From: CAWKCE01 sp032127035
GTDB taxonomy: Bacteria; Actinomycetota; Actinomycetes; JAHEKZ01
Reading direction: 5' to 3'
DNA: 64,000 nt
Assembly: GCA_963848085.1 (NCBI GenBank)
Contig: CAWKCE010000004.1
Coordinates: forward strand, 62,001 to 126,000
Part shown: piece by piece, positions 24,089 to 32,340 of the stretch
Layout: every line of letters starts with the position of its first letter
Numbering within the stretch: position 1 is the first letter of the stretch
Position numbers and translations under genes: made by a program
The notes under the pieces: model-generated
Told to the model about the DNA's origin: nothing
What the model saw: only the letters and a program-made list of their open reading frames with translations
Database searches by the model: none

Positions 24089-24943
24089 TCACCGACTGTT
24101 CTGCCAGTCGAACATCTGCTGGGAGTAGTCAGTCTGCGCTCCGGCAGCTCCCATCGACGCCAGAGCGCTCCAGGCGGCCGGCCGGTTCGGGCGACTGTCG
24201 GTGCTCCCAACAGAGGCGACTGACACCACGCCAACGGCCTTCAGGCGGCTGACAACCAGCGGGGTGAACTTCTTGTAGTTGAACAAGGCGATGTCGCAAG
24301 CGGCGGCGACCCGGTCGGGATACGCGACCAGGGCTCCCTTCCAGACCCGGCTGATCGGGCGGGCGTCATCATCCAGCTTGGCGATACGCTCGAGCAGCCA
24401 CTCGCGGGTGAACTCCAGTGACACCACGTCGGCATCATTGTGTGCGTAGATCTTGCTGATCAGGATCTTCAGCTTCGGTTTGCTGGTTGATCTCGGCTTG
24501 ATCTCCACCGTGCCCCGGAGGGTGACCGCGTCGAGGTACTCATCGAATGTCGCAACGGTGGAGCCATCGGGGTTGCGACATGCACTTTGCAGCTCGGCCA
24601 GGGTGTGGTCTGCCACGATCAGGTTGCACCGCTTCCGGAACATGGGCCCGGTGCTCTTGTCGTGCACCATCACCGGAATCATGTCGCTGGTGAAACGCAC
24701 GTCCGACTCCACCCACTGGCATCGGTCGTCCGCCTTCTTGAAGGCGGGCACCGTGTTGCGCCAGGTGCGGTAGCCGCCGGCCTTGTCGTGGGCGCCCTGG
24801 TGGGTGACGCCGTAAAACAGCCCATCGGGAGGGCAGCCGTTGGTGCCAGCCGTCGCGGGGGTGGCTGCCAGCACCGGCACAAGCAGGCCGATCCCCAGCG
24901 CAGTGGCCGCCAACACGCTGGCGTTCTGTACCCGCTTCATCAA
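24089..24943 (-). CDS. Secreted glycerophosphodiester phosphodiesterase-like protein
   Basis: 284 residues with a signal peptide (Lys-Arg start, hydrophobic 9-25, AxA site near ATPATAG at 27-33). The GDPD core is recognisable: HQGAHDKAGGY (48-58) in the place of the usual HRG(A), then VESDVRFTSDMIPVMVHD with E79, D81 and H94 in the expected spacing, and GTVEIKPRSTS as the second metal Glu strand. The Arg of HRG, conserved in most members, is Gln here. It may hydrolyse deacylated phospholipids or teichoic acid fragments outside the cell. The start could also be the second Met. Confidence 0.83.
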   Translation of the reverse strand: MMKRVQNASVLAATALGIGLLVPVLAATPATAGTNGCPPDGLFYGVTHQGAHDKAGGYRTWRNTVPAFKKADDRCQWVESDVRFTSDMIPVMVHDKSTGPMFRKRCNLIVADHTLAELQSACRNPDGSTVATFDEYLDAVTLRGTVEIKPRSTSKPKLKILISKIYAHNDADVVSLEFTREWLLERIAKLDDDARPISRVWKGALVAYPDRVAAACDIALFNYKKFTPLVVSRLKAVGVVSVASVGSTDSRPNRPAAWSALASMGAAGAQTDYSQQMFDWQNSR

Positions 24944-24972
24944 GTCGCAACTCCCACATCACCAGTCAGGGC

Positions 24973-25326
24973 ATGTCCCCACATCGGGACGCTGCCGCAA
25001 GCACTTCTCCAACCTACACAAGGGTGATTGCCCCGCCGCCGAGCGCGGAGCCGCTCCTGTCGCAACGACACCCGGAAAGGGCCCCGTGGGCGTTTCGCGA
25101 GGTTCGTGCCGCCCTTGTAGTCGCCACCGGGCGGTTCAACCGGATCTGCGTCCTCGTGCCTCGGGACGACGGCGTGTTCCAAGTCGCCTCGGGCGGCGTC
25201 TACTCCTACTACGAGTTCGTCAACGACGGGCCACTCCTGACTGACGAGACCTGGCGCGCCATGTTGGACAGCGGTGAGGCTCCGGAGCGGCCGGCATGGG
25301 AGAGCCCCCTGTTCCCCCGGCCGTAG
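24973..25326 (+). pseudogene. DUF3160-like C-terminal remnant
   Basis: Up to 117 residues from ATG 24973, but only the last 75 look like protein of a known kind: RICVLVPRDDGVFQVASGG, VYSYYEFVNDGPLLTDETW, RAMLDSGEAPERPAW. This resembles the extreme C-terminus of DUF3160 proteins, which are usually several hundred residues long. The N-terminal 40 residues are low-complexity and there is no good ribosome site. I read it as a truncated remnant, possibly still translated. It starts divergent from the GDPD gene. Confidence 0.5.
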
Positions 25327-25354
25327 TGGTCTGTCGGACGGCTACCGTGGTCTT

Positions 25355-25858
25355 ATGGTCCGACTGAGGCGAGAGCAGGTCGACGAGGCAACTCGTGGCG
25401 CCCTCGAGCTCGAGTTGGGCGAGCGAATCCTGGCGGTGGCGCACGACCCCGACGGCCGTGCCGTCGTCGCGACGAACCAGGCCTTGTGGCTCCAGCGACT
25501 GCCTCCTACGTATGCCCGGCTCCCGTGGCATGAGATCGGACGAGCGTCGTTCGCCGACGACCTGCTGGCTGTCGTGCTTTCGGCGGCGTCTCCGGACGGC
25601 GCGGGCACGCTCCGCATCCCGCTGGCCGATGCCGGGCGGCTGCCCGGCGTGGTCCGGGAGCGGGTCACCGCCTCAGTCGTGTTCGACCAGCACGTTCGGA
25701 TACGAGGTCGCGAGGGCGTCCGAGTAGTCGCTCGGCGCCGTCCGGAGGGTGACGTGTTGGTGTGGAGCTACGTGGTCGACGACAGCCTGTCGCTGACCGC
25801 GGCCGAGGAGGCCTCAGCCGCGGAGGCGGTGGCCGCGCTACGGGCGGAGTACGGCTGA
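25355..25858 (+). CDS. Conserved actinobacterial protein next to tRNA-Asn, function unknown
   Basis: 167 residues from ATG 25355: LRREQVDEATRGALELELGE, then ILAVAHDPDGRAVVATNQAL and WLQRLPPTYARLPWHEIGRA, a pattern of short strands resembling a PH-like domain; the last third is acidic and helical (EEASAAEAVAALRAEYG). Soluble, no signal, no catalytic motif. Similar proteins next to tRNA-Asn are common in actinobacteria, but I know no function. TACCGT about seven bases before the ATG suggests a leaderless transcript. Confidence 0.72.
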   Translation: MVRLRREQVDEATRGALELELGERILAVAHDPDGRAVVATNQALWLQRLPPTYARLPWHEIGRASFADDLLAVVLSAASPDGAGTLRIPLADAGRLPGVVRERVTASVVFDQHVRIRGREGVRVVARRRPEGDVLVWSYVVDDSLSLTAAEEASAAEAVAALRAEYG

Positions 25859-25907
25859 TCGAGGTCCCGTCTCGGCTGATATCCTCAGCGGCGCGTTCGC
25901 GCACCTT

Positions 25908-25980
25908 TCCCGCGTAGCTCAATTGGCAGAGCAGCCGGCTGTTAACCGGCAGGTTACTGGTTCGAGTCCAGTCGCGGGAG
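25908..25980 (+). tRNA. tRNA-Asn (anticodon GTT)
   Basis: Acceptor arms TCCCGCG (25908-25914) and CGCGGGA (25973-25979) pair perfectly with discriminator G at 25980; CCA is not encoded. D-arm AGCTCAATTGGCAGAGC, anticodon stem GCCGG/CCGGC around CTGTTAA with GTT at 25941-25943, and T-loop TTCGAGTCC are all standard. AT-rich TGATATCCT about 25 bases upstream may be part of its promoter. The downstream 6 kb contain accessory genes and gene fragments. Confidence 0.97.
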
Positions 25981-26076
25981 CATCCAGCTCGTCGGTCTTG
26001 TTGGTTCGGCCGGTGCCGAATCCTTGACACCACATCGGCCGTGGCCCATCTTCAAGCCACCGACGTGGGAGTGGAC

Positions 26077-27642
26077 ATGGTGCCTCGAAACAAGCCGCTG
26101 CTACCCGTTGCCCTTCTTGGGGCGCTTGCCATTGCATCGGCCGCCATAGTGATCCCGACCGCATCGGCGGGGGCCGTCCCGGTTCTGTGGTCGTACCCCT
26201 CCGCGTGCGGCGGGGCCAGCACTCTCCAGGACTGCATCGACGGCGCGGGCGAAGGCGACCAGATACAGATCGACACCGACAGCCCGATCGCCGAGGCGCC
26301 CGTCATCAGCAAGAGCGTGGAGCTGTCGGCGGCACCAGGCAACCACCCAGTCGTCTCCTATGGGCTGATCGTCTCGCCCGCGACGCCGCAGGTTGACGTC
26401 TCGGTGAACGGGCTCACCTTCGGGGGACAGGTGCGCGTGAATCTCACCTCCGGGGCTGACCACAGCGTGTCCTTCGACGGCTTGCGCGTCGTTGATCCGT
26501 GGAACGACGCGGGCATCACGGTCAACGCAGCGGTTCCTGCGTCGTTTCGCGTGGAGCACAGTGTTGTCGAGGGCTTCAGCGCTCAGCGGTCCGGAATCGA
26601 GCTCTTTGCCACTCACGACGCCGGGCTTGTGTCGTTGCAGGCCGTGGCGAACCGAGTCGCCGCACACGGCAAGAAGCAGAGTGGGAGTGGTATCGACGTC
26701 CGCTCGACCGGGACAGGCGCGACCGACGTCCAGTTGATGAACAACGTCATCTGGGACGTGGCAAGCTGCAACTGCGGTGGCTCATCGGGGATTTGGGTGT
26801 ACCGGACCGGCGACGGACCGACAGACGTCGATCTCGTCGGGAACACCGTGGTCCGTTCTCACGCGAACGCGTTCTACGTCTATGACACGGCGGTGGGCGG
26901 TCACCTGTCGCTCGACGTGTTCAACAACATCTTCGCCAAGGCCGCCTACCGCGGTCTCTATCTGGAGAGCACCGGTGCGAGCACCCGCACGGTGCGAGCT
27001 GGCTTCAACGACCTGTGGGGGAACGACCGACGCGCCATTTGGGACGGTGCTGCGCCGGGAACCGGCAACCGGAACGTGGACCCGCGTTTTGTTGACGCGG
27101 CAAACGGCGTGTTCCGGCTGCGCCGGAGTTCCCCGCTGATCGACGCCGGGCTCACCTGCTCACCCGGCGGCGTTGCTGTACCCGATCAGGCTGGGAGGTC
27201 GAGGCTCGCCGGGGCCCGGGTCGACATGGGTGCGATCGAAAGGGGGGCCGCGCCTGCCGATGGCAAGGCCCTTGTTGGCACCGGAGGGGCTGACAACCTC
27301 GAGGGCAGCTCCGGGGCAGACATCCTGTGTGGAATGGGCGGCGATGACTCCCTGTCCGGCTTCTCAGGCCCCGATTTCGTCGACGGCGGGAATGGAGCTG
27401 ACGTCCTCGTGGGAGGCCCGGGAGGCGACCGGCTGGTGGGCAGAGCGGGCTCCGACGTGATCGTCGGCGGCCGCGGGCCGGACCGCATCTACGGGGGACA
27501 CGGTCCGGACCCGTGCCTGAACAGCGAGGACGGCGTGAAGGGGAATGACCTCATCGATGGTGGCGTGGGCCGCGACGGCTACCGGGCGGACCGGCGAGAC
27601 ACCGTCCGCAGTGTTGAGCGCCGCTCGGCCTGTTTCACCTGA
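26077..27642 (+). CDS. Secreted choice-of-anchor-Q / RTX-repeat protein
   Basis: 521 residues from ATG 26077 (GGGAG six bases upstream). A signal peptide covers about 1-32 (hydrophobic LLPVALLGALAIASAAIVI, then ASA-G). The middle (about 45-340) is a right-handed beta-helix-like region rich in N, V and short strands. The stretch near 345-395, with FVDAANGVFRLRRSSPLIDA and VDMGAIERG, is the choice-of-anchor-Q signature. The end (about 405-490) has nonapeptide-like RTX calcium repeats: GTGGADNLEGSSGADILCG, GGDDSLSG, GGNGADVLVGGPGGDRLVG. Probably an extracellular carbohydrate- or surface-binding protein; enzymatic activity cannot be inferred. Confidence 0.82.
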   Translation: MVPRNKPLLPVALLGALAIASAAIVIPTASAGAVPVLWSYPSACGGASTLQDCIDGAGEGDQIQIDTDSPIAEAPVISKSVELSAAPGNHPVVSYGLIVSPATPQVDVSVNGLTFGGQVRVNLTSGADHSVSFDGLRVVDPWNDAGITVNAAVPASFRVEHSVVEGFSAQRSGIELFATHDAGLVSLQAVANRVAAHGKKQSGSGIDVRSTGTGATDVQLMNNVIWDVASCNCGGSSGIWVYRTGDGPTDVDLVGNTVVRSHANAFYVYDTAVGGHLSLDVFNNIFAKAAYRGLYLESTGASTRTVRAGFNDLWGNDRRAIWDGAAPGTGNRNVDPRFVDAANGVFRLRRSSPLIDAGLTCSPGGVAVPDQAGRSRLAGARVDMGAIERGAAPADGKALVGTGGADNLEGSSGADILCGMGGDDSLSGFSGPDFVDGGNGADVLVGGPGGDRLVGRAGSDVIVGGRGPDRIYGGHGPDPCLNSEDGVKGNDLIDGGVGRDGYRADRRDTVRSVERRSACFT

Positions 27643-27808
27643 CCGTCGGCTGGCGTGCACTGGTCCGGGTGCCAGCATGCAGCGAGGTCGGAGTCGAACT
27701 CGTGCTGGTCAGGAGGGTGAACTTCGGAATCACCTGCCGGCCCCCCAAGCAGGATGAGCGCATTCACGGTCCCGGACTCGGGCAGGTCTTCGGCGTACGG
27801 CAGTTCCT

Positions 27809-28270
27809 TCAGTCCGCAGGCTGTGACGTGCGAATGTCGAGGCGGGCAACGATCTCGTCGTCTTCGATCTCGCCGGTCTCGACGAAGCCAAGACTTGCAT
27901 ACAGCCGTTGAGCCACGGTGTTGGCAGGTTGGTAGCTCAGCGCGACGGACGGCCGCAGAGCCTCCTGGGCGCGGGATACCATCATGTGCACGGCGGCTCG
28001 TCCGAACCCGCGCCTTTGCCAGGCGGCGTCGATGAGGAAACCGCCGATCCAGTACGACCCGTCGGCCGGGTCCACTGCTTCCATGGCGAACCCCACCACA
28101 GACCCGTCGGACTCGACCGCCAGAGGTTTCCATGTTCCACCGTCATAGGCGCACATCGTGAGGTAGCGGGTGACAGGAGCGACGAATGCGCGTTGCTCGG
28201 CGCGCACGTCGAGCTCCGCGAGTTCACGCCAGTTGCCCGCAGTCACCGCGGTCAGCTCGACCTGCGCCAT
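27809..28270 (-). CDS. GNAT family N-acetyltransferase (diamine/spermidine type)
   Basis: 153 residues from ATG 28270. Segments VELTAVTAGNWRELAELDVR, ESDGSVVGFAMEAVD and YWIGGFLIDAAWQRRGFGRA (acetyl-CoA loop about 86-96) and the ending ANTVAQRLYASLGFVETGEI match acetyltransferases of the PaiA/BltD diamine group. Longer in-frame extensions lead into the next gene and are rejected. Substrate inferred only from similarity of arrangement. Confidence 0.86.
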   Translation of the reverse strand: MAQVELTAVTAGNWRELAELDVRAEQRAFVAPVTRYLTMCAYDGGTWKPLAVESDGSVVGFAMEAVDPADGSYWIGGFLIDAAWQRRGFGRAAVHMMVSRAQEALRPSVALSYQPANTVAQRLYASLGFVETGEIEDDEIVARLDIRTSQPAD

Positions 28271-28344
28271 GTCGGGAAGAGTAGTGGGTCCAGCCCCAGC
28301 GCTCGCCGCTCTCGGTCGCTCCGCCGCGGAGACGGCGGGGTGCG

Positions 28345-29025
28345 CTAGCCGACGAGGCCCTGGATACCGTCCGCGAGCAGCTTCACTCCGAAGATGACCA
28401 GGAGCACCGCCATCACCGCGGCATTGCTGCGGAGCAGCCAGCTCTTCAGCGACGTGAGGAGCGCGTCCGCTCGGTCGCCGGCGATGAAGTAGTAGCCCAC
28501 CGGAGCGATCACTGTCAGGCTGGCGAGCAGTACGAAGACGGTGAAGGCGATCCACTCGCCGGCTGGCTCGAGCCCGCCTTGCAGGATTATCACGACGCCC
28601 GCGGCGTTGAGAGCGAGGTTCTTGGGGTTAAGGCCCGACAGAAGCGCGGCCAGCCCGAACGACTTGACCGCTGAGAAACCGTCGACAGCCGCCATCCAGC
28701 GTGGCGTCGCTGGCTCCGCTCCGGCATCGGGGCGGCTGAGCCACTGCCAGACTGCTACCCCGAGCAGGAGGGCACCCAGGACAAACTTGACCCAGAGCGA
28801 CGTCGTGGACGGTTCGCCGGACGAGCCTGCCCGGTCACTGCCGAGCAACAGCAGCACGCCACCGACAACGACCAGGCCGGTCATCCAGCCGGCAACGAAG
28901 GCGACCCCGTTCGACCGAGCCCGCGCGGAGAACAGCATCAGGATCACCGCTGCTACGGGAACAGGGCTCATCGCGATTCCGACTGCTGCGGGCAAGAGGT
29001 CGCCCAGGCTCAGAGTCGGGTCCAC
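28345..29025 (-). CDS. GAP family protein (Sap/sulfolipid-1-addressing-like) membrane protein
   Basis: 226 residues, six hydrophobic segments in a LysE-like arrangement: LLPAAVGIAMSPVPVAAVIL near the start and KSFGLAALLSGLNPKNLAL in the middle are hallmarks of the GAP family (named after mycobacterial Sap, implicated in glycopeptidolipid/sulfolipid export). The substrate here is unknown; mycobacterial lipids need not be present. Transcribed in the same direction as the GNAT gene downstream, 74 bases apart. Confidence 0.84.
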   Translation of the reverse strand: MDPTLSLGDLLPAAVGIAMSPVPVAAVILMLFSARARSNGVAFVAGWMTGLVVVGGVLLLLGSDRAGSSGEPSTTSLWVKFVLGALLLGVAVWQWLSRPDAGAEPATPRWMAAVDGFSAVKSFGLAALLSGLNPKNLALNAAGVVIILQGGLEPAGEWIAFTVFVLLASLTVIAPVGYYFIAGDRADALLTSLKSWLLRSNAAVMAVLLVIFGVKLLADGIQGLVG

Positions 29026-29167
29026 CGGGTGCCCCCTGGATGCGGTGCCGGACTCGCCCGGTCCGACGCCGGGAAGTGCCTCCGTGCTGGGAAACTACCA
29101 GCCGAGATCGATTCCCGAGTCGGTCGGTAGATTGCCTTCTACTGGCGACGACAGTGAGGGGCTTCTC

Positions 29168-30514
29168 ATGCAGGTTGACGAGTCACTCAGTCCAGCGCAG
29201 GTCTCAGAGATCGCTAAGGACGCGTACATCTACGCATTCCCCATGATGATGGGATACCGGTACGCCTACGCCACGTACCTGCAGCCGACGTCACCGGCGT
29301 ATCGCGGACCGGCCAATGCGGGGCCTTTCGGGGAGGCGGTAACTCTCGACCACACCTTCCGCGACGTGATCAGTCCGAACGCAGATACGCCGTACTCCTT
29401 TTCCCTCCTTGACTTCCGCGCGGGACCGGTCGTGCTGTCGGTACCTGCCGTCAAGGACCGCTACTACGTGATGCAGTTCGAGGACCTCTTCGGCCAGAAC
29501 GACTTCTATGTGGGCAGTCGGTCTACTGGATCCGAGGCAGGAACCTTCTTCCTCGCCGGCCCGACCTGGGACGGCAAGATCCCTGGCGGCTTCACGGGAT
29601 CCCACCAGTTCGAGACCGACCTGGTGTTCCTCATCGGGCGTAGTCAGCTGCTCGGCCCCGATGATGCCGCCACTCTCGCTCAGGTCATGGCGCAGTATCG
29701 CCTCGAGCCATACGCCACATTCGTTGGCGACGCCGCACCCGAGCTGACGCCCTTTGAGTGGCCGCACTGGGACGATGACGCCTCTCGTGACGAACGGTTC
29801 ATCGGCTACCTGAACGCCCTGCTTCCGCTGTGTCAGCCTGTCCACCCGGATGAGTTGGAGCTGCACGGTCGATTCGCCCGAGTCGGGATCGGTCCGGGCA
29901 TGCCGGCCGACTTCGACACGCTCACCCCGGAGGTCCGCGGCGCGATTGCTGATGGAGCGACGACGGCCCGTGTGGAGATCGCCGCAGCAGCGGAAGGACT
30001 TGGGCAGGAGGTCAACGGGTGGCGGTCAATGGACGCTTTCGGCAACCGACGAGCGTATGGCGGCGACTACCTCAGGCGGGCAGCCGAGTCGATGGTGGGG
30101 TGGGGGGGCAACGACTCCATCGAGGCGTCCTACCCCATCGCCCGAGTAGACGGGGACGGTAGTCCCCTCGACGGTAGCGCCAACTACCGGTTTCGACTCG
30201 AGACGACGCCACCGGTCAAGGCGTTCTGGTCGGTCACGATGTACGACACGAGCTACGACGGTACCGCCGGCTACCTGGTCGAGAACCCAATCGACCGGTA
30301 CCTGGTCAATGCGCACACCGAAGGCTTGGTCACTGACCCTGATGGCGCGCTCACGATCACCATGCAGCAGAGCGAACCGGACGACGCCGTCGAGCAGGCG
30401 AACTGGCTCCCTACCCCGGACGGACCGTTCTACGTGGCGTTGCGCATGTACTGGCCCGAACCGCGAGCACTCGACGGCACCTGGGTTGCGCCACCCATCG
30501 TCCGCGTCGACTGA
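29168..30514 (+). CDS. DUF1254/DUF1214 domain protein
   Basis: 448 residues from ATG 29168 (TGAGGG about nine bases upstream). The N-terminal DUF1254 region has AKDAYIYAFPMMMGYRYAYA, DHTFRDVISPNADTPYSFSL and DRYYVMQFEDLFGQNDFYVG; the C-terminal DUF1214 part has ANYRFRLETTPPVKAFWSVT, MYDTSYDGTAGYLVENPIDR and ANWLPTPDGPFYVALRMYWP. No signal peptide. The family is widespread and has no assigned biochemical role. TAGATT at about 29129 could be a -10 box. Codon and base use look somewhat less GC-biased than the housekeeping genes. Confidence 0.88.
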   Translation: MQVDESLSPAQVSEIAKDAYIYAFPMMMGYRYAYATYLQPTSPAYRGPANAGPFGEAVTLDHTFRDVISPNADTPYSFSLLDFRAGPVVLSVPAVKDRYYVMQFEDLFGQNDFYVGSRSTGSEAGTFFLAGPTWDGKIPGGFTGSHQFETDLVFLIGRSQLLGPDDAATLAQVMAQYRLEPYATFVGDAAPELTPFEWPHWDDDASRDERFIGYLNALLPLCQPVHPDELELHGRFARVGIGPGMPADFDTLTPEVRGAIADGATTARVEIAAAAEGLGQEVNGWRSMDAFGNRRAYGGDYLRRAAESMVGWGGNDSIEASYPIARVDGDGSPLDGSANYRFRLETTPPVKAFWSVTMYDTSYDGTAGYLVENPIDRYLVNAHTEGLVTDPDGALTITMQQSEPDDAVEQANWLPTPDGPFYVALRMYWPEPRALDGTWVAPPIVRVD

Positions 30515-30728
30515 GCCGCGGACTCCCGATTCCACGCGAACGGCGTCGTCGCGGTGTCAGCCGGGAGGCGTGACCCCTGATCGCCCGTCATGTAGCGGTC
30601 GGCAGGAGATCCGGGGTCCCAGCCAGATCCCGTGGGCGCTTCCACAGGTGGAAGCCAGGACATCCGGTGCTCGCCGACCAGTTGTGCGGTCTTTGAGTCA
30701 GCCGGAACGCAGCTCGAAGGCGACGACG

Positions 30729-31100
30729 TTACTCGGGCGCGTGGCACACAGCCTCGACGTTGTTGCCGTCGGGGTCTCGCACGAAGGCTCCGTAGTAGGT
30801 CGGGTGGTACTCCGGCCACACTCGAGGCTGGTGGAGCACCTCGGCGCCAAGCCCGACCGCGGCTGCGAAGAACGCGTCGACGGCTGCTCGGGTCTCCGCA
30901 GAGAACGCCAGGTGAGACTCGCGGAACCCTGTCCCGCTGTTCTGTGGACCAATCCAGAACGACGGATGCGGCCGGACACCGAAACCCACTACCTGCCCGA
31001 AGTCCATCAGCCGCTCACCACCGACTGTTGCTAGGACCGTGTCGTAGAACCTGGCGCTGGCTTCGATATCCGCACACTGGATAGATACGTGGTCAATCAT
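30729..31100 (-). CDS. VOC family (glyoxalase/bleomycin-resistance-like) protein
   Basis: 123 residues with two beta-alpha-beta-beta-beta units: IDHVSIQCADIEASARFYDT at the start and the C-terminal RDPDGNNVEAVCH. The first metal-ligand His (H4), the central ESHLAFSAE and the final Glu of NNVEAVCH are present, compatible with a metal-dependent lyase or dioxygenase, but also with a binding protein. A single-gene unit flanked by non-coding DNA. Confidence 0.86.
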   Translation of the reverse strand: MIDHVSIQCADIEASARFYDTVLATVGGERLMDFGQVVGFGVRPHPSFWIGPQNSGTGFRESHLAFSAETRAAVDAFFAAAVGLGAEVLHQPRVWPEYHPTYYGAFVRDPDGNNVEAVCHAPE

Positions 31101-31817
31101 GGGCTCATCGTGTCATGGCGGACCGGCTAGGAAGGCGCTGCCGACGGATGGGTTTCGTCACGCCAATCTCAGTCGGGGTACGTGGGGCGGGTCAACCTGG
31201 AAGGACGTGGCAATGCCCGCGTGAAGTCAACAGGCGCTGCGCCGTCCTCGCCCAGCCCGACAATGAAGTAGTGGACGGGCTTTTCTGTCTGACCCTCAGT
31301 CTCTGTGTACTCGCAGGGAATGCGGGTGTTGGCAGCGATCACCGCCCGAGGGTGAGCTTCTATGCTGGAGTCGATCCTGGTGAGGGTGGGAATGGCACGA
31401 TCCGTTCGATGCCTCCTGACAGCGGGTTCTGGCAAGTTCTTTCCGTCTCTGACAGGCCGGTGTGACGAGGCGGCCAAGCGGGTCATATGGCTGGGTCGCC
31501 CGCGTAGCCCGGCCGCACCTCAACCAAGGCGTCCAGACCGTCGGCGCCGGCCGGTTCGTGGATCGGGTACTTCGAGAGCAGCTGGAGTCCGACGTGGTCG
31601 TACGGGTAGCCCGTCCTCCGGGCGATCTCCGGGATTCGGTGCTACGACTTCAGCGCACCGACCACGTCGGCAGCCACCGAACACTGTCAAGACCCAGGTG
31701 GGCGTGCGGTGATCAGGACAGATGTCCTTCGGCCCTGACGGGACTGAGGATCCTGCTTGACGATGAATCCTGAGGTGTGGGTCATCAGTCCTGTAACTCG
31801 TATTCGGAGGAGAGGCG
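31101..31817. other. 717-base gap without an intact gene
   Basis: No frame in this stretch has a convincing start, ribosome site and protein-like composition. The minus strand holds a 52-codon protein-like fragment (31483-31641, listed separately). A minus-strand frame 31169-31486 ends in HYFIVGLGEDGAAPVDFTRA, which looks mildly protein-like but has a low-complexity N-terminus. Base composition is less GC-rich than in the flanks. I read it as decayed coding DNA. Confidence 0.55.
31483..31641 (-). pseudogene. Protein-like fragment, possibly endonuclease/exonuclease/phosphatase family
   Basis: Open for 52 codons between an in-frame TAG (31642-31644) and the stop TGA (31483-31485), with no start codon of the usual kind near its beginning. 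The translation contains RIPEIARRTGYPYDHVGLQL immediately followed by LSKYPIHEPAGADGLDALVE and VRPGYAG. The pattern GY-x-YDHVGLQLLSKYPI resembles the LAVLSRYPI core of EEP-fold phosphodiesterases. It lacks both the N-terminal metal Glu and the C-terminal catalytic His-Asp, so it is a remnant. The family assignment is tentative. Confidence 0.4.
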
Positions 31818-32294
31818 ATGGGAACCGACGCAAGCCGCCCACCGAAGATGCCGCCGCCGTGGTTCGTGCACACCGCGTGGCGGGTGCATCGAGCGCTCTA
31901 CCGACTGAGCGGCGGTCGCTTCTTGTGGACCACGTCGAGCAAACGAGGCTGGGGTGCGCTGCGACTGACGACCGTCGGCCGAAAGTCCGGCCAACCGCGC
32001 AGTGTGATCGTCGGCTACCTTGAGGACGGTCCTAACCTGGTCACCCTCGCAATGAATGGCTGGGACGAGGGTCATCCCGCGTGGTGGCTGAACCTGGAGG
32101 CGCACCCGGACGCCGTGGTCAGAACTGCCGGCCTGCCCCCGCGCCCGGTGCATGCGCGCGAGGCGCATGCAGGAGAGCGTGAGCGGTTGTGGCAGAGCTG
32201 GCGGGCGGTTGATCCGAACCTCGACGCGTTTGCCAGCCGGCGGTCGATCGACGCGCCGGTGGTCGTTCTCGAACCGCGTGACGAGGCCGCGTGA
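31818..32294 (+). CDS. Nitroreductase/quinone reductase family protein, deazaflavin (F420) type
   Basis: 158 residues, ATG with GGAGGAG seven bases upstream. The split beta-barrel of the Ddn family (PF04075 type) is suggested by LRLTTVGRKSGQPRSVIVGY and LVTLAMNGWDEGHPAWWLNL followed by AHPDAVVRT. These enzymes use reduced F420 on quinones or nitro compounds in actinobacteria. Followed after 46 bases by the SagB-like flavoenzyme gene in the same direction, so possibly cotranscribed. Confidence 0.83.
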   Translation: MGTDASRPPKMPPPWFVHTAWRVHRALYRLSGGRFLWTTSSKRGWGALRLTTVGRKSGQPRSVIVGYLEDGPNLVTLAMNGWDEGHPAWWLNLEAHPDAVVRTAGLPPRPVHAREAHAGERERLWQSWRAVDPNLDAFASRRSIDAPVVVLEPRDEAA

Positions 32295-32340
32295 CGAAAA
32301 AGCCCTCGTCGCGAGCCCGGAACCAGACGAGGGACAGCCC

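Noticed and set aside
25908..25980. Phage or element attachment site in tRNA-Asn
   Set aside because: No integrase gene and no second copy of the tRNA 3' end was seen within the window.
27643..27808. Minus-strand coding continuation between the GNAT and RTX-protein genes (segment with ESGTVNALILLGGPAGDSEV)
   Set aside because: Locally protein-like, but it has no start, overlaps the GNAT gene in another frame and shows no domain; recorded as non-coding.
31169..31486. 105-codon minus-strand frame in the gap before the Ddn gene
   Set aside because: No ribosome site, basic low-complexity N-terminus; only the last 40 residues look protein-like. Treated as part of decayed DNA.
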